The notes: a model not told the origin generated them from the sequence alone. Numbered from the stretch's first letter, positions 34,045 through 43,452 are shown. The stretch is DNA of 64,000 nt from Salegentibacter agarivorans (GCF_900113135.1 NZ_FOOH01000002.1:124001-188000); one strand, 5' to 3'. Translations and numbers: made by a program.

Positions 34045-35099
34045 TGGCTGAAGTTTACGACGTTATAATAATTGGAGGCGGCCAAAGCGGACTCGCCTGT
34101 GCTTATTATTTAAGACGAACAAAACTGAATTATTTAATACTTGATGAGCAGGAAAACTGTGGTGGTGCCTGGCAAAAAACCTGGGATTCTTTGCGGCTTT
34201 TTTCTCCGGCAGATCAGTCTTCGCTTCCCGGTTGGTTAATGCCTAAGAACGAGGATGGATTTCCGCCCAAGGATCACGTAATTAATTATTTGTGCAAGTA
34301 CGAAGAACGTTATGATTTTCCGGTGAAGCGTCCGGTAAAAGTTGAAAATGTAGAAAAAGAATCAGGTGTTTTTAAGCTTAAAACTTCAGCAGGAGATTTT
34401 TCAGCAAAAACAGTAATTTCAGCAACCGGAACCTGGAAAGCGCCATTTATTCCGAAAGTAAAAGGAATAGATATTTTCCGCGGAAAACAAATTCATTCAG
34501 CTCAATATAAAAATACCGATAAGCTTGAGAATAAGAAGGTGCTTATTGTTGGGGAAGGAAATTCCGGAGCACAAATTTTAGCCGAAGTTTCTAAAGTAAC
34601 GAATACCAGTTGGGCAACTTTAAAAGATCCCGAATATTTGCCAGACGATGTAGATGGCAGAGTACTTTTTAATGTGGCCACTGCAAAATATAAAGCCGAA
34701 AAAGAAGGAAAGAAATTTGATCCCGCAGCTTATAACCTTGGTAATATCCTTATGGTGCCCACAGTTAAGGAAGCCCGGGAAAGGGGCGTACTTAAAACCA
34801 AAGGGAGTTTCACCGAGTTTACCGAGAATGGCGTAATTTGGGAAGATGGAACTAAAGAAGATTTTGACCTTATAATTTGGTGTACAGGTTTTCATTATGC
34901 TACAGATCATTTAAACAATATAGTGGATACCGATGCTAATGGAAAAATAATAACCGAAGGAACCAGAGCGAAAAACACTAACGGACTTTGGTTAGTGGGG
35001 TATGGTGGCTGGACAGGATATGCTTCTGCTACTCTAATAGGGGTGGGCCGAAGCGCACGCGCTACCATACAAGAAGTCTCCGAATATCTAAAAGACTAA
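34044..35099 (+). CDS. arsO: ArsO-type flavin-dependent monooxygenase
   Basis: A 351-residue FAD/NAD(P)H monooxygenase. The FAD Rossmann motif IIIGGGQSGLACAYY is at about 8-22, an NADPH motif VLIVGEGNSGAQI near 168-180, and LRLFSPADQSSLPGWLMP is characteristic of the ArsO group. The C-terminal ATGTWKAP and IIWCTGFHYATDHL segments complete the flavoprotein monooxygenase fold. ArsO genes sit in arsenic operons; the reaction is not settled. No arsC reductase or arsM methylase is present nearby. Confidence 0.9.
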   Translation: MAEVYDVIIIGGGQSGLACAYYLRRTKLNYLILDEQENCGGAWQKTWDSLRLFSPADQSSLPGWLMPKNEDGFPPKDHVINYLCKYEERYDFPVKRPVKVENVEKESGVFKLKTSAGDFSAKTVISATGTWKAPFIPKVKGIDIFRGKQIHSAQYKNTDKLENKKVLIVGEGNSGAQILAEVSKVTNTSWATLKDPEYLPDDVDGRVLFNVATAKYKAEKEGKKFDPAAYNLGNILMVPTVKEARERGVLKTKGSFTEFTENGVIWEDGTKEDFDLIIWCTGFHYATDHLNNIVDTDANGKIITEGTRAKNTNGLWLVGYGGWTGYASATLIGVGRSARATIQEVSEYLKD

Positions 35100-35243
35100 G
35101 TTTCCCAATTTTTTAAGAGCTTTTATCCTCTAATATTGATGCATGTTAGGCTATGCCGTTAAACCCATACTAAAAATCTAAAATTGCTGGTTAGTTACTA
35201 TACTCTGCGCTAATTTTGAGTGAAACCAAAAAAAAAATTAGAT

Positions 35244-35990
35244 ATGAGTATTAAAGGAAAAACTATAATTATAACTGGAGCTTCTAGTGGAATTGGAGAA
35301 GCTACCGCAAAAAAATTATCCCAGGAAGGCGCTAATGTAGTATTAAGTGCACGCCGTGAAGATAGATTGAATTCTTTAAAAGATGAGATCGTAAAAAATG
35401 GTGGATTGGCTTTAGTTGTTCCTGCTGATGTTACTAAGAAAGAAGATTTTAAAAAAGTTGTTTCCTCAACTTTAGAAGAATTTGGAAGCATTGATGGAAT
35501 TATAAATAATGCTGGTTTAATGCCACTTTCTTACGTTAAGAATCTACATACCGATGAGTGGGATAAGATGATAGATGTAAATATAAAAGGAGTAACTAAT
35601 GGTGTTTCTGCAGTGCTACCAACAATGATGGAGCAAAAAAGCGGAAATATAGTTAACATATCTTCTAGTGCAGCACACAAATATTATCCAGGTGGAGCTG
35701 TTTATTGTGCTACTAAAGCAGCGGTAAAAATGTTCACTGAAGGACTTAGAGCAGAATTAGCTCCTCATTACGGAATAAATGTAACTTCTATAGATCCAGG
35801 ATTTGTATCTACAGAACTAACAGATACCATTACAGATGATGAGATCAAGAAAGATATGGAGCCAATGTTTAAAGAATTAACTCCATTGCAAGCAGAAGAT
35901 ATTGCTGAAGCAATCTATTATTCATTAAGTCAGCCGAAAAGAGCTAACATTAATGATGTATATATCATGCCAACAGATCAGGAGCAATAG
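35244..35990 (+). CDS. Short-chain dehydrogenase/reductase (SDR)
   Basis: A 248-residue classical SDR. It shows the cofactor motif TGASSGIGEAT near the start, LSARREDRL (NADP preference is plausible from the Arg residues), the NNAG motif, the catalytic NISSSAAHK and Tyr-x3-Lys in AVYCATKAAV. The frame opens upstream at a GTG (35220), but the ATG at 35244 begins at the family-typical MSIKGKTIIITGASSG and is preferred. It is related to serine 3-dehydrogenase/YdfG-like enzymes, but substrate is unknown. It ends at a shared terminator with the convergent MDR gene. Confidence 0.9.
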   Translation: MSIKGKTIIITGASSGIGEATAKKLSQEGANVVLSARREDRLNSLKDEIVKNGGLALVVPADVTKKEDFKKVVSSTLEEFGSIDGIINNAGLMPLSYVKNLHTDEWDKMIDVNIKGVTNGVSAVLPTMMEQKSGNIVNISSSAAHKYYPGGAVYCATKAAVKMFTEGLRAELAPHYGINVTSIDPGFVSTELTDTITDDEIKKDMEPMFKELTPLQAEDIAEAIYYSLSQPKRANINDVYIMPTDQEQ

Positions 35991-36010
35991 ATTAGGTTCC
36001 TTATTAATTA

Positions 36011-36049
36011 AAAAAAGCGTGTTTGGAATTTTCCAAATACGCTTTTTTT
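36011..36049. terminator. Bidirectional terminator
   Basis: Stem AAAAAAGCGTGTTTGGAA with TTCCAAATACGCTTTTTT (one G-T pair) between the convergent SDR and MDR genes, with T-runs on both sides. Confidence 0.85.
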
Positions 36050-36074
36050 ATGCCTAATATTTAAAGGTTGTTTC

Positions 36075-37070
36075 TTAAATTTCAACTACCATTTTTCCGG
36101 TGTTTTTTCCTTCAAAAAGATCTAGAAATGCCTGCGGCGTTTCATCAAAACCTTTTACAATAGTTTCATCGTATTTAAGCTTTTCTTCATTTAACCATCC
36201 TGCTAATTCTTTAATAGAACTTTCAAATTCTTCAAAATGATTACGCACTAAAAAGCCTTGCATTAAAGCACTTTTTTTAATCATAATTCCTTCAAGTCTT
36301 GAGCCGGTTGGCATACCTTTTTCGTTATAAATAGAAATCGCACCACAATTAATAATTCGGGCAAAGCGGTTAATATTCATCATAACTGCGTCCAGGGTTC
36401 CACCACCTACATTATCGAAATAAACATCTACGCCATCGGGACAATTTTTCTCAATGGCTTTTTGCATATTTTCAGTGGTTTTATAGTTGATTCCTTCATC
36501 GTAGCCGAATTTCTTCTTTATATGATCAATCTTTTCATCACTTCCTGCAATTCCAACAACTCTGCAGCCTTTAATTTTTCCAATTTGTCCGGCTACACTT
36601 CCAACCGCACCGGCAGCGCCAGAAACCACGAGGGTTTCTCCTTTTTCAGGCTTTCCAATATGTTTCAACGCTAAATGAGCGGTTAGCCCGGTTAATCCTA
36701 AAATGCCCAGGTAGGCACTTGGTTTGGCCAGGTTGGTATCAATCTTGTTCAAATTCTCACCCGTATGAATTTGATAAAGTTCCCATTTCAACATTCCGCT
36801 AACAACATCTCCAGTTTTAAAATCCTTGTTTTTGCTTTCTATAACTTCAGCAACCAACATAGATTCTATGGGTTTGTTTAATTCAAAAGGGGGAATATAG
36901 GATTCTTCATCGCGCATTCTTCCGCGTAAATAAGGATCTACTGAAATGTATTTGGTTTGCAGCAAAATCTCTCCATCTTTTGGGGAAGGCTTTTCAATTT
37001 CGGTAATTTCAAAATCCGATAAGGAAGGTTTTCCCTTTGGGCGGTTCTTTAAAAGTATACTCTTATTCAT
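36075..37070 (-). CDS. NADP-dependent MDR oxidoreductase (CurA/LTB4DH-like)
   Basis: A 331-residue medium-chain dehydrogenase/reductase without the zinc-binding residues of alcohol dehydrogenases. The N-terminal YISVDPYLRGRM motif is characteristic of the leukotriene B4 dehydrogenase/curcumin reductase group. The cofactor motif VSGAAGAVGSVAGQIGKIKG and VDVYFDNVGG follow. Such enzymes reduce alpha,beta-unsaturated ketones and aldehydes with NADPH, a detoxifying role. Monocistronic, divergent from the FUSC gene. Confidence 0.9.
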   Translation of the reverse strand: MNKSILLKNRPKGKPSLSDFEITEIEKPSPKDGEILLQTKYISVDPYLRGRMRDEESYIPPFELNKPIESMLVAEVIESKNKDFKTGDVVSGMLKWELYQIHTGENLNKIDTNLAKPSAYLGILGLTGLTAHLALKHIGKPEKGETLVVSGAAGAVGSVAGQIGKIKGCRVVGIAGSDEKIDHIKKKFGYDEGINYKTTENMQKAIEKNCPDGVDVYFDNVGGGTLDAVMMNINRFARIINCGAISIYNEKGMPTGSRLEGIMIKKSALMQGFLVRNHFEEFESSIKELAGWLNEEKLKYDETIVKGFDETPQAFLDLFEGKNTGKMVVEI

Positions 37071-37373
37071 TTCTAAACTATTTAATTATTTTAATACTGA
37101 AATTTTCTTCATTATATCACGGCCAGAAAAATTCAGCTTTCGTTCAAATTACTGCTAAGAATAGAACCCTGCAACTCACAATTATTAATTTAAACTTAAA
37201 ATCATTTTTTAAGCTGATTACTTCTGATAAACAGAAATGGATTAAACCGAAAAGAATAAGTTCGTAGCAAGATGCACCGTAATCTAATTTATGTTTCAAA
37301 TGTTATCATTTCTTAAACTATTGGTTGATACTCTATAATACACCGTAACTTTGCTTCGATAAACGCATAAGAT
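37071..37373. other. Intergenic region between divergent MDR and FUSC genes
   Basis: About 300 bp with no gene that I can support. Its right end carries the FUSC promoter (37325-37353). Short frames here have no family features and are overlapped by the promoter. Confidence 0.6.
37325..37353 (+). promoter_or_regulatory. Promoter for the FUSC gene
   Basis: A TTG at 37325-37327 and TAACTTTG at 37346-37353 are separated by 18 bp, matching the Bacteroidota -33/-7 layout. The expected transcription start, near 37360, lies just before the TTG start codon at 37374. This is the best promoter in the window. Confidence 0.6.
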
Positions 37374-39617
37374 TTGCCCAACATTATACTTACTTACTGG
37401 CAGGAATTCCTGAAATATATTAGAAGCACCGATTTCTCTAAGGCAATGGTACTCACTTTTGCTATAGGTTCACCTGTGGGGATTTTTATTTGGTTGGGGA
37501 ATTTTGAAATTGGAGTTGTTCTCGCAATGGGCGCTTTATTAAGTTCTCCCAGTGATATTCCGGGCAGTTTTAGACACAGGAATATAGGGGTGATTCTTGC
37601 AGCTATGCTGGCCGGTATTGTTTCTATAATTATGGGCTATGCTTCAGCTTATCTATGGCTGGTTTTACCACTTTTAGGAATATTAATGTTTGGTATTGCC
37701 TATCTCGCGGTTTACGGTTTTAGAGCATCGCTGGTTGTTTTTGCCGGTTTGTTTGCCATTGTACTAAGTTTTGCAAATATTTCTACTGAAATTCTACCCT
37801 GGGAACGCGGTTTACTTATTGTTGGAGGTGGTTTATGGTATTTGGTTTTAAGTAATATCTGGAATTTTTTAAACCCTAAACACCATACCGAACAGCTTTT
37901 AGCCGAATGTCTTGAACTTACCGCCAAATACTTAAAAACAAGGGCGCATTTACTTACTGAAACCGCTAAAAGAGAAAAACTTCAGAAGGAATTATTTATT
38001 CTTCAAACCGATCTTAACGAAAAGCACGAAAGTTTACGCAATATTCTTATAAACGCCAGGCGTGCCTCGGGGAATTCAAATTATGCCCGAAAACGTTTAT
38101 TAATTTTTATTGAATTAGTAGATATTTTAGAGCTGGCAATGGCCAATCCTGTAGATTACAGTAAAATGGACGAAGTTTTACAGGAAGATCGCGAATTGTT
38201 GGAGCGTTTTAAAAAATTGATAAAAAAAATTGCTTTTCAGCTTGATGAAATTTCGGTGGTTATAGAGAAGAAAAAGAAATCTTCTACAAAAGAAATTAGG
38301 CAATATTTAAAGGCTGTAGAAGAAAATTTCCAGGAAGTTCGGATGCTTATTTCTTCAGAAAATAATGAGAAAACATTTCTACTTCAAAATTTATTCGATT
38401 ATTTAGAAAAGCAGGGTCAAAAAATAAATACCATAGTTAGGGTTTTACATAATTTAGATACCCGGGAACCGGTTTTGCTGAAAAATAAAGAAGTTTCCCA
38501 ATTTATTACTCCACAAGATTACGACCCTAAAATGCTTGTTGAAAACTTCAATTTTGGTTCTCCAATTTTTAAGCATTCCTTAAGGCTGGCTATTGTAATT
38601 TTAGTAGGATTCAGCATAGGATTATATTTTTCTTTTGAAAATGCTTACTGGATAATTCTCACTATTGTGGTAATTATGCGACCCAATTACGGACTTACCA
38701 AAGACCGTTCTAAACAGCGAATAGTGGGCACTTTAATTGGTGCGGTAATCGCATTGGGAATTGTTTTTATAACAAAAAACCAGGTAGTTTATGGAATTTT
38801 AGGACTGTTTTCCCTTACTCTTGCTTTTTCTCTAATTCAACGCAACTACCGTACAGCAGCTGTTTTTATAACTTTGAGTATTGTTTTTATTTATTCGCTT
38901 TTAAAACCAGATGTTTTTAATGTGATTCAGTTTAGGGTTATAGATACCGTATTGGGAGCGGGCCTTGCTGCCCTTGGGAATTTTATTTTATGGCCGGCCT
39001 GGGAGTCACAACATATTAAAAATGTGGTTAAAGAAAGTATTGGTGCCAACAAAAATTACCTGCAAGAAATTGATAGTTTTTATCATATAAAAGGAACTTT
39101 GCCAACCTCTTATAAACTTTCAAGGAAAAAAGCATTTTTAGAAATGGGTAATTTAAGTGCTTCCTTTCAACGTATGACCCAGGAACCTAAATACAAACAG
39201 AAAGAATTAAGCCAGCTTTATAAAATTGTAGGTTTAAATCAAACTTTTCTTTCGGCTTTGGCTTCGCTGGGAACTTTTATTCAAAATCATAAAACTACGG
39301 CAGCTTCTAAGAATTTTGAAGTTTTTGTGTCTCACATTTGTACTAATTTAGAAAATGCTATAAAAGGATTAGAAGAGGAAGAAACATTAAAAGGTTTTGA
39401 CACTGCCCGCACAGAAAAAGCGGCTTCAGCTTTATTAAAAACCTATAAAGAATTATTGGTAGAAAGGGAAAATCAGTTAAAGGAAGATCCCGTAAAAGAC
39501 CAAAAAGATGTACAATTAAGGTTGCAGGAAGCTCAATTAGTAAGTAGCCAGGTACAATGGTTATTAGAAATTTCAGAAAACCTTCAAAAGACCATAGCGA
39601 AAACAAACTTCAGCTAA
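37374..39617 (+). CDS. FUSC family membrane protein (YccS/YhfK-like)
   Basis: A 747-residue inner-membrane protein with two membrane blocks (about 25-165 and 405-540) separated by and followed by long cytoplasmic helical parts. FUSC landmarks are GFRASLVVFAGLFAIVLSF and, in the second block, NAYWIILTIVVIMRPNYGLTKDRSKQRIVGTLIGA, with QRNYRTAAVFITLS. Relatives are linked to efflux of aromatic acids or fusaric acid, but most are uncharacterised. The frame has no ATG at the conserved N-terminus (WQEFLKYIRSTDFSKAMVL); a TTG at 37374 fits the promoter at 37325-37353. It abuts the DUF6155 gene (TAA-ATG). Confidence 0.9.
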   Translation: MPNIILTYWQEFLKYIRSTDFSKAMVLTFAIGSPVGIFIWLGNFEIGVVLAMGALLSSPSDIPGSFRHRNIGVILAAMLAGIVSIIMGYASAYLWLVLPLLGILMFGIAYLAVYGFRASLVVFAGLFAIVLSFANISTEILPWERGLLIVGGGLWYLVLSNIWNFLNPKHHTEQLLAECLELTAKYLKTRAHLLTETAKREKLQKELFILQTDLNEKHESLRNILINARRASGNSNYARKRLLIFIELVDILELAMANPVDYSKMDEVLQEDRELLERFKKLIKKIAFQLDEISVVIEKKKKSSTKEIRQYLKAVEENFQEVRMLISSENNEKTFLLQNLFDYLEKQGQKINTIVRVLHNLDTREPVLLKNKEVSQFITPQDYDPKMLVENFNFGSPIFKHSLRLAIVILVGFSIGLYFSFENAYWIILTIVVIMRPNYGLTKDRSKQRIVGTLIGAVIALGIVFITKNQVVYGILGLFSLTLAFSLIQRNYRTAAVFITLSIVFIYSLLKPDVFNVIQFRVIDTVLGAGLAALGNFILWPAWESQHIKNVVKESIGANKNYLQEIDSFYHIKGTLPTSYKLSRKKAFLEMGNLSASFQRMTQEPKYKQKELSQLYKIVGLNQTFLSALASLGTFIQNHKTTAASKNFEVFVSHICTNLENAIKGLEEEETLKGFDTARTEKAASALLKTYKELLVERENQLKEDPVKDQKDVQLRLQEAQLVSSQVQWLLEISENLQKTIAKTNFS

Positions 39618-40139
39618 ATGAGTAAACGCCAATTAAAAAAATACCTTCAGGAATTAGATAAGGAGCAGCTGGAAGAGCAAATTGTAAATCTCTACGAACG
39701 TTTTATACCGGTAAAGGTTTTTTACGATTTTGTGTTTAATCCGCGGGAAGAAGAATTAATGCGGAAGGCCAAATTAAAGATTTCTAAAGAATATTTTCCT
39801 GAAACCAGGCGTAAACCAAAAGCCCGTAGATCTATTGCCCAAAAGGAAATTAAACATTTTCAACAACTTGGGGTAGAACCCCATTTAACGGCAGATTTAA
39901 TGCTTTTTAATATTGAAATTGCCCAAACTTTTGCTGAAGAAAAAAGCAATTTAAAAGAAGCATTTTGTAAAAGTATCTTCAAATCTTTTGAAGAAGCGGT
40001 GAAGTTTATTTTGAAAAAAGGCGTACTTCCCGATTTTAAAAATAGAATTTTAAAAATAGCTGCGGAATCTGAAAATCAAAGCTGGCCAAATGCTTACAAA
40101 TTCGAAAAAGTTGAAATGCAATTTCAAGACGCGCCGTAA
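39618..40139 (+). CDS. DUF6155 family protein
   Basis: A 173-residue soluble helical protein matching the Bacteroidota DUF6155 family: an N-terminal KRQLKKYLQELDKEQLEEQIVNLYERFIPVK, the FYDFVFNPREEELMRKAK segment and a basic KPKARRSIAQKEIKHF stretch. No signal peptide or membrane helix. Function is unknown. It starts directly after the FUSC stop codon, so it is translated with it, and a functional link to that membrane protein is inferred. The 115-bp gap that follows holds a -7 box for the next gene. Confidence 0.82.
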   Translation: MSKRQLKKYLQELDKEQLEEQIVNLYERFIPVKVFYDFVFNPREEELMRKAKLKISKEYFPETRRKPKARRSIAQKEIKHFQQLGVEPHLTADLMLFNIEIAQTFAEEKSNLKEAFCKSIFKSFEEAVKFILKKGVLPDFKNRILKIAAESENQSWPNAYKFEKVEMQFQDAP

Positions 40140-40144
40140 TTGTG

Positions 40145-40152
40145 TACATTTG
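40145..40152 (+). promoter_or_regulatory. Promoter -7 box for the T9SS protein gene
   Basis: TACATTTG matches TAnnTTTG. It lies about 103 bp before the start, implying a long leader that includes the small hairpin CCAGCATGATGCTGG at about 40164-40178. Confidence 0.4.
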
Positions 40153-40254
40153 AGAAAATGAAACCAGCATGATGCTGGAATCTATTATTGGCATACTACC
40201 GGAAATGGATTTAAGCCAGAGATGTTTTTTGCTATGGGATTGACCTTATAATTA

Positions 40255-42108
40255 ATGAAAGTTTTCTTTCTTTTTTGTTTTCTTATAATCTGCACTTCAG
40301 GTTTTGCCCAGTTAGGCTTTTGTGAAGGGAGCAAGGGTGACCCTATTTTTTATGAAGATTTTGAAACCGCCTCGCAATTACCTGCCGGCACTACTAATTA
40401 TACTTATGTAAACCAGGATCCACAAGATGGACAATATACACTTTCCAGCCAAATAGGAAGGGTAATCACTTCCTGGCATTCAAGTTTACCCAACGGCACC
40501 ATTTCAAATCGAGATGCCTTAATTGTAAATGCTTCTTTTAGTTCTGGCAGATTTTACAGGACAGAAATTAACGGACTTTGCGAAAATACTACCTATGAGT
40601 TTTCTGCCTATTTAATTAATATTTACAATCGTTCCAGTACGGTATGTCCAGATGGTGGAATTCCTATAAATGTACGTTTTGAAATTTGGGATGAGAACGA
40701 TGCTAACTTATTAAAAGAAGGAAATACAGGAAATATTCCCTCACAAAGCAGTCCGGAATGGGAGCAATATGCACTTACTTTTCAAACCGAAGCAGGTCAG
40801 GATTCTGTAATTCTAAAAATGTTCAATAATGGTGATGGAGGCTGCGGAAATGATCTTGCTATAGACGATATAATTTTTAGATCTTGCGGTGATCTTACTA
40901 CGGTTACTGCTGAAAATGATGAAAACCGAATAGATATTTGTGCTGAAGAAGCCCCTATAACCCTTAGGCTGGAAGCAACTCCAGATTATTCGGTGTATAA
41001 TACTCACGCCTACCAGTGGCAGGAAAGTAGCGATAATCAAACCTGGATAAATATTCCCGGTGAAAATGATGAAATCTATAACACTCCCGCCTTAAATACT
41101 TCCCGGTATTATAGGGTGAAAGTAGCCGAAGATCCCGTTAATTTAAGCGCTAATCTTTGCAGTTCTGTTTCAGAAATTTTTACTGTAAATATTTTAAAAA
41201 CTCCTGCGTCACCACAAAGCGATGGTGATGTGAGTATTTGCAGTGATGAAGAAATTCCAACTTTAAGTGTTACAATTGAAGAAAATGAAGTGGCGAACTG
41301 GTATGATGAAAATAATAATTTACTGGTGCAAAATACCACCTCTTATCTACCCGAATCACCCGGTACTTATTATGTTGAAGCTTTAAATGAAGGTTTAGAA
41401 TGTACCCCGAGTGCTAAAACAGCGATAGAATTTACTATAAATGAAACTCCACAGGTTGAAGATGAAGTTCTGCAACTTTGTGATGGGGCCAATTTAATCC
41501 TGGACGCCGGTTTACCGGGGCTTTCCTATCAATGGTCTACAGGAGAGAATTCTGAACAAATAGAAATAAATGCTGCAGGGAGTTATAGCGTGGTTCTTAC
41601 CACGGCTGAAGGCTGCTCTACCACTAAAAACTTTGAAATTAACCAGGTTGATATTGCCGAAATTGAATCGGTAACTTCAGAGGAAGAAAATATAGTAGTA
41701 ACCCCCGCGAATGAGGGTGATTTTGAATATTCTATAGATGGTACAAATTTTCAATCCTCAAATATTTTTACGTTGGTTCCCGGCGGAATTTATACCATTT
41801 ATATGCGCGATCTTTCGTCGTGTAATACCGTAATCCAGGAATTTCCGCATATTGTGATCCCAAAATTTATTACCCCAAATGCAGATGGATATAATGATGA
41901 TTTCAGCATTAACGGACTCGAATATTTTCCTTCTTCAGAAATAAGAATTTTTGATCGCTACGGGAAGTTAATAAAAGCAGATGATGGTAAAGATTTTAAC
42001 TGGAATGGCACTCTAGACGGGCGTTCCCTTCCGTCAGACGATTACTGGTATCATATTAAAATTGAAGGCTTTAAAACCCTTAAAGGTTCTTTTAGTTTAA
42101 AGCGGTGA
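40255..42108 (+). CDS. T9SS-exported surface protein with type-B C-terminal sorting domain
   Basis: A 617-residue secreted protein. A signal peptide (about 1-18, ending SGFAQ) is followed by a beta-sandwich region (about 20-205, starting GDPIFYEDFETA with a DDI end) that resembles carbohydrate-binding-like domains, then Ig-like repeats with YQWQESSDNQTW and YQWSTGENSEQI motifs. The last 85 residues carry the type-B gliding-motility-associated sorting domain: ITPNADGYNDDF, IRIFDRYGKLI, WNGTLDGRSLPSDDYWY and a terminal GSFSLKR. Such proteins leave through the type IX system and attach to the surface. Its end overlaps the convergent MFS gene by 12 bp. Confidence 0.93.
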   Translation: MKVFFLFCFLIICTSGFAQLGFCEGSKGDPIFYEDFETASQLPAGTTNYTYVNQDPQDGQYTLSSQIGRVITSWHSSLPNGTISNRDALIVNASFSSGRFYRTEINGLCENTTYEFSAYLINIYNRSSTVCPDGGIPINVRFEIWDENDANLLKEGNTGNIPSQSSPEWEQYALTFQTEAGQDSVILKMFNNGDGGCGNDLAIDDIIFRSCGDLTTVTAENDENRIDICAEEAPITLRLEATPDYSVYNTHAYQWQESSDNQTWINIPGENDEIYNTPALNTSRYYRVKVAEDPVNLSANLCSSVSEIFTVNILKTPASPQSDGDVSICSDEEIPTLSVTIEENEVANWYDENNNLLVQNTTSYLPESPGTYYVEALNEGLECTPSAKTAIEFTINETPQVEDEVLQLCDGANLILDAGLPGLSYQWSTGENSEQIEINAAGSYSVVLTTAEGCSTTKNFEINQVDIAEIESVTSEEENIVVTPANEGDFEYSIDGTNFQSSNIFTLVPGGIYTIYMRDLSSCNTVIQEFPHIVIPKFITPNADGYNDDFSINGLEYFPSSEIRIFDRYGKLIKADDGKDFNWNGTLDGRSLPSDDYWYHIKIEGFKTLKGSFSLKR

Positions 42109-43311
42109 AGCTTTTTTACTAATATTTTTTATTCGTTGTGAGTTAATGCTTATTAAAAGCATTGCCGCAAATATTACCAGGATAATGGTGCTAAAATCAA
42201 AACCACCATCAATCATAAATCCAACTAATAATGGGCCTAAAGCGGTACTAATAACCATAAACATCGTAAAAACACTTCGAATGGCTCCCATTTTTTCGGT
42301 TCCGTAAATTTCAGCAATTAAGGATGTTTTAACCGTTCCCGCCATCCCGCCGGTAATACCGGCAGTAATGAGGAATAAAAGTGCACCAATAATACTATCC
42401 ATTAAAGCAAAAGGAATAAGACCTAAAGTCATTGGAATAAGATATATTCTAAACATTTTTTTCGCGGTAAATTTATCCACCCATGTGCCACCAACCAGGG
42501 AAAATATAAATCTGGAAATAGCATAAACCGTAAAAAATGTTGCATAAAGTTGCGGAGACCAGCCTTTATCTTCTACAAATACATATTGATAAAAGAAAAT
42601 AGCAGTGTTGGTAAAACCTAAAATAAAACTGGCAGGCATCATAATCCCAAAGCGTTTATCGGAAACCACGCTTTTATAATCTTTTAAAAGCAACCAGGTA
42701 GAAGGTTTTCCTTCGGTAGAAAGTTGCTTATCAAACGCTATTAGGTTTGTGAATTTTAAGCGTATTAAATAGAGTAGGAGGGCAATACCACTAATAATAG
42801 CTGCCATTCGCCAATCAAAAAACGCAATTATTGAAGTAATAATAATAGGAAAAATGGCTTCTCCCATAGAATATCCCAGGGAAGAAATACTAAGTGCTTT
42901 TCCGCGGTTTTTATCAAAATATTTGGAAATTATAGTCATACTAATATGGCTCATCAATCCCTGCCCACATAGTCTTAAGCCTATTAAAGCAACAAAAAGT
43001 ATAGCGATATGATAAGAAAGCCCCAGCAAGATACTGGAAAGTCCAAGACTTAACACGGTGAACGCGGTTACTTTTTTCACCGGTTTATGGTCTACGGTAT
43101 GCCCCACGCTAAGCATTATTATGGAAGCCGCTACCGTACACCCGGCGTAAATGGCTCCAAAAGTACCTTCGGTTATTGAAAAAGCTTTTACAATTTCTGG
43201 AACATATAATGAAATTAGGAAAGTTTGCCCAAAACTGGATAGAAATGTAAGTAGCCAGCCAAAACTGACTTTTCTATAATTTTCTCGTAAAAAGTAGAAA
43301 TAATCTTTCAA
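42097..43311 (-). CDS. MFS transporter
   Basis: A 404-residue major facilitator with twelve expected helices. It shows the N-terminal FGWLLTFLSSFGQTFLISLYVPEI helix, the motif-A region GHTVDHKPVKKVTA, the GKALSISSLGYSMGEAIFPI helix and a second-half VGGTWVDKFTAKKMFR loop. It belongs to the anion/monocarboxylate-like MFS group, substrate unknown. No ATG is available; the frame opens at a TTG (43311), 28 bp after a TAnnTTTG box, so a TTG start is likely. It overlaps the end of the T9SS protein gene by 12 bp. Confidence 0.88.
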   Translation of the reverse strand: MKDYFYFLRENYRKVSFGWLLTFLSSFGQTFLISLYVPEIVKAFSITEGTFGAIYAGCTVAASIIMLSVGHTVDHKPVKKVTAFTVLSLGLSSILLGLSYHIAILFVALIGLRLCGQGLMSHISMTIISKYFDKNRGKALSISSLGYSMGEAIFPIIITSIIAFFDWRMAAIISGIALLLYLIRLKFTNLIAFDKQLSTEGKPSTWLLLKDYKSVVSDKRFGIMMPASFILGFTNTAIFFYQYVFVEDKGWSPQLYATFFTVYAISRFIFSLVGGTWVDKFTAKKMFRIYLIPMTLGLIPFALMDSIIGALLFLITAGITGGMAGTVKTSLIAEIYGTEKMGAIRSVFTMFMVISTALGPLLVGFMIDGGFDFSTIILVIFAAMLLISINSQRIKNISKKASPL

Positions 43312-43339
43312 ACTGTTCTATTTCAATTTTTAAAAGTTG

Positions 43340-43347
43340 CAAAGTTA
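43340..43347 (-). promoter_or_regulatory. Promoter -7 box for the MFS gene
   Basis: Minus-strand TAACTTTG matches TAnnTTTG and lies 28 bp before the TTG start at 43311, supporting that start. Confidence 0.5.
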
Positions 43348-43403
43348 AGACTACAGGCGAACAATAGAGAAAAGTATGTGTTTTAATTCCTTGAAATATA
43401 AAA

Positions 43404-43422
43404 GCCACCCTTTTGAGGTGGC
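43404..43422 (-). terminator. Terminator for the Lys-rich small gene
   Basis: Stem GCCACC/GGTGGC with a seven-base loop. On the minus strand it is followed by TTTTATATTT, so it ends the transcript of the 35-residue gene. Confidence 0.7.
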
Positions 43423-43452
43423 CTGGATTTCGATTTTTTGAATAAACCTAAA

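Noticed and set aside
37037-37267. A 76-codon plus-strand frame between MDR and FUSC genes
   Set aside because: It overlaps the start of the MDR gene on the other strand, has a low-complexity product and no family features.
40169-40243. A 24-codon frame (MMLESIIGILPEMD...) before the T9SS protein
   Set aside because: It has no family or paralogue, lies within the leader and starts in a small hairpin. Too weak to call.
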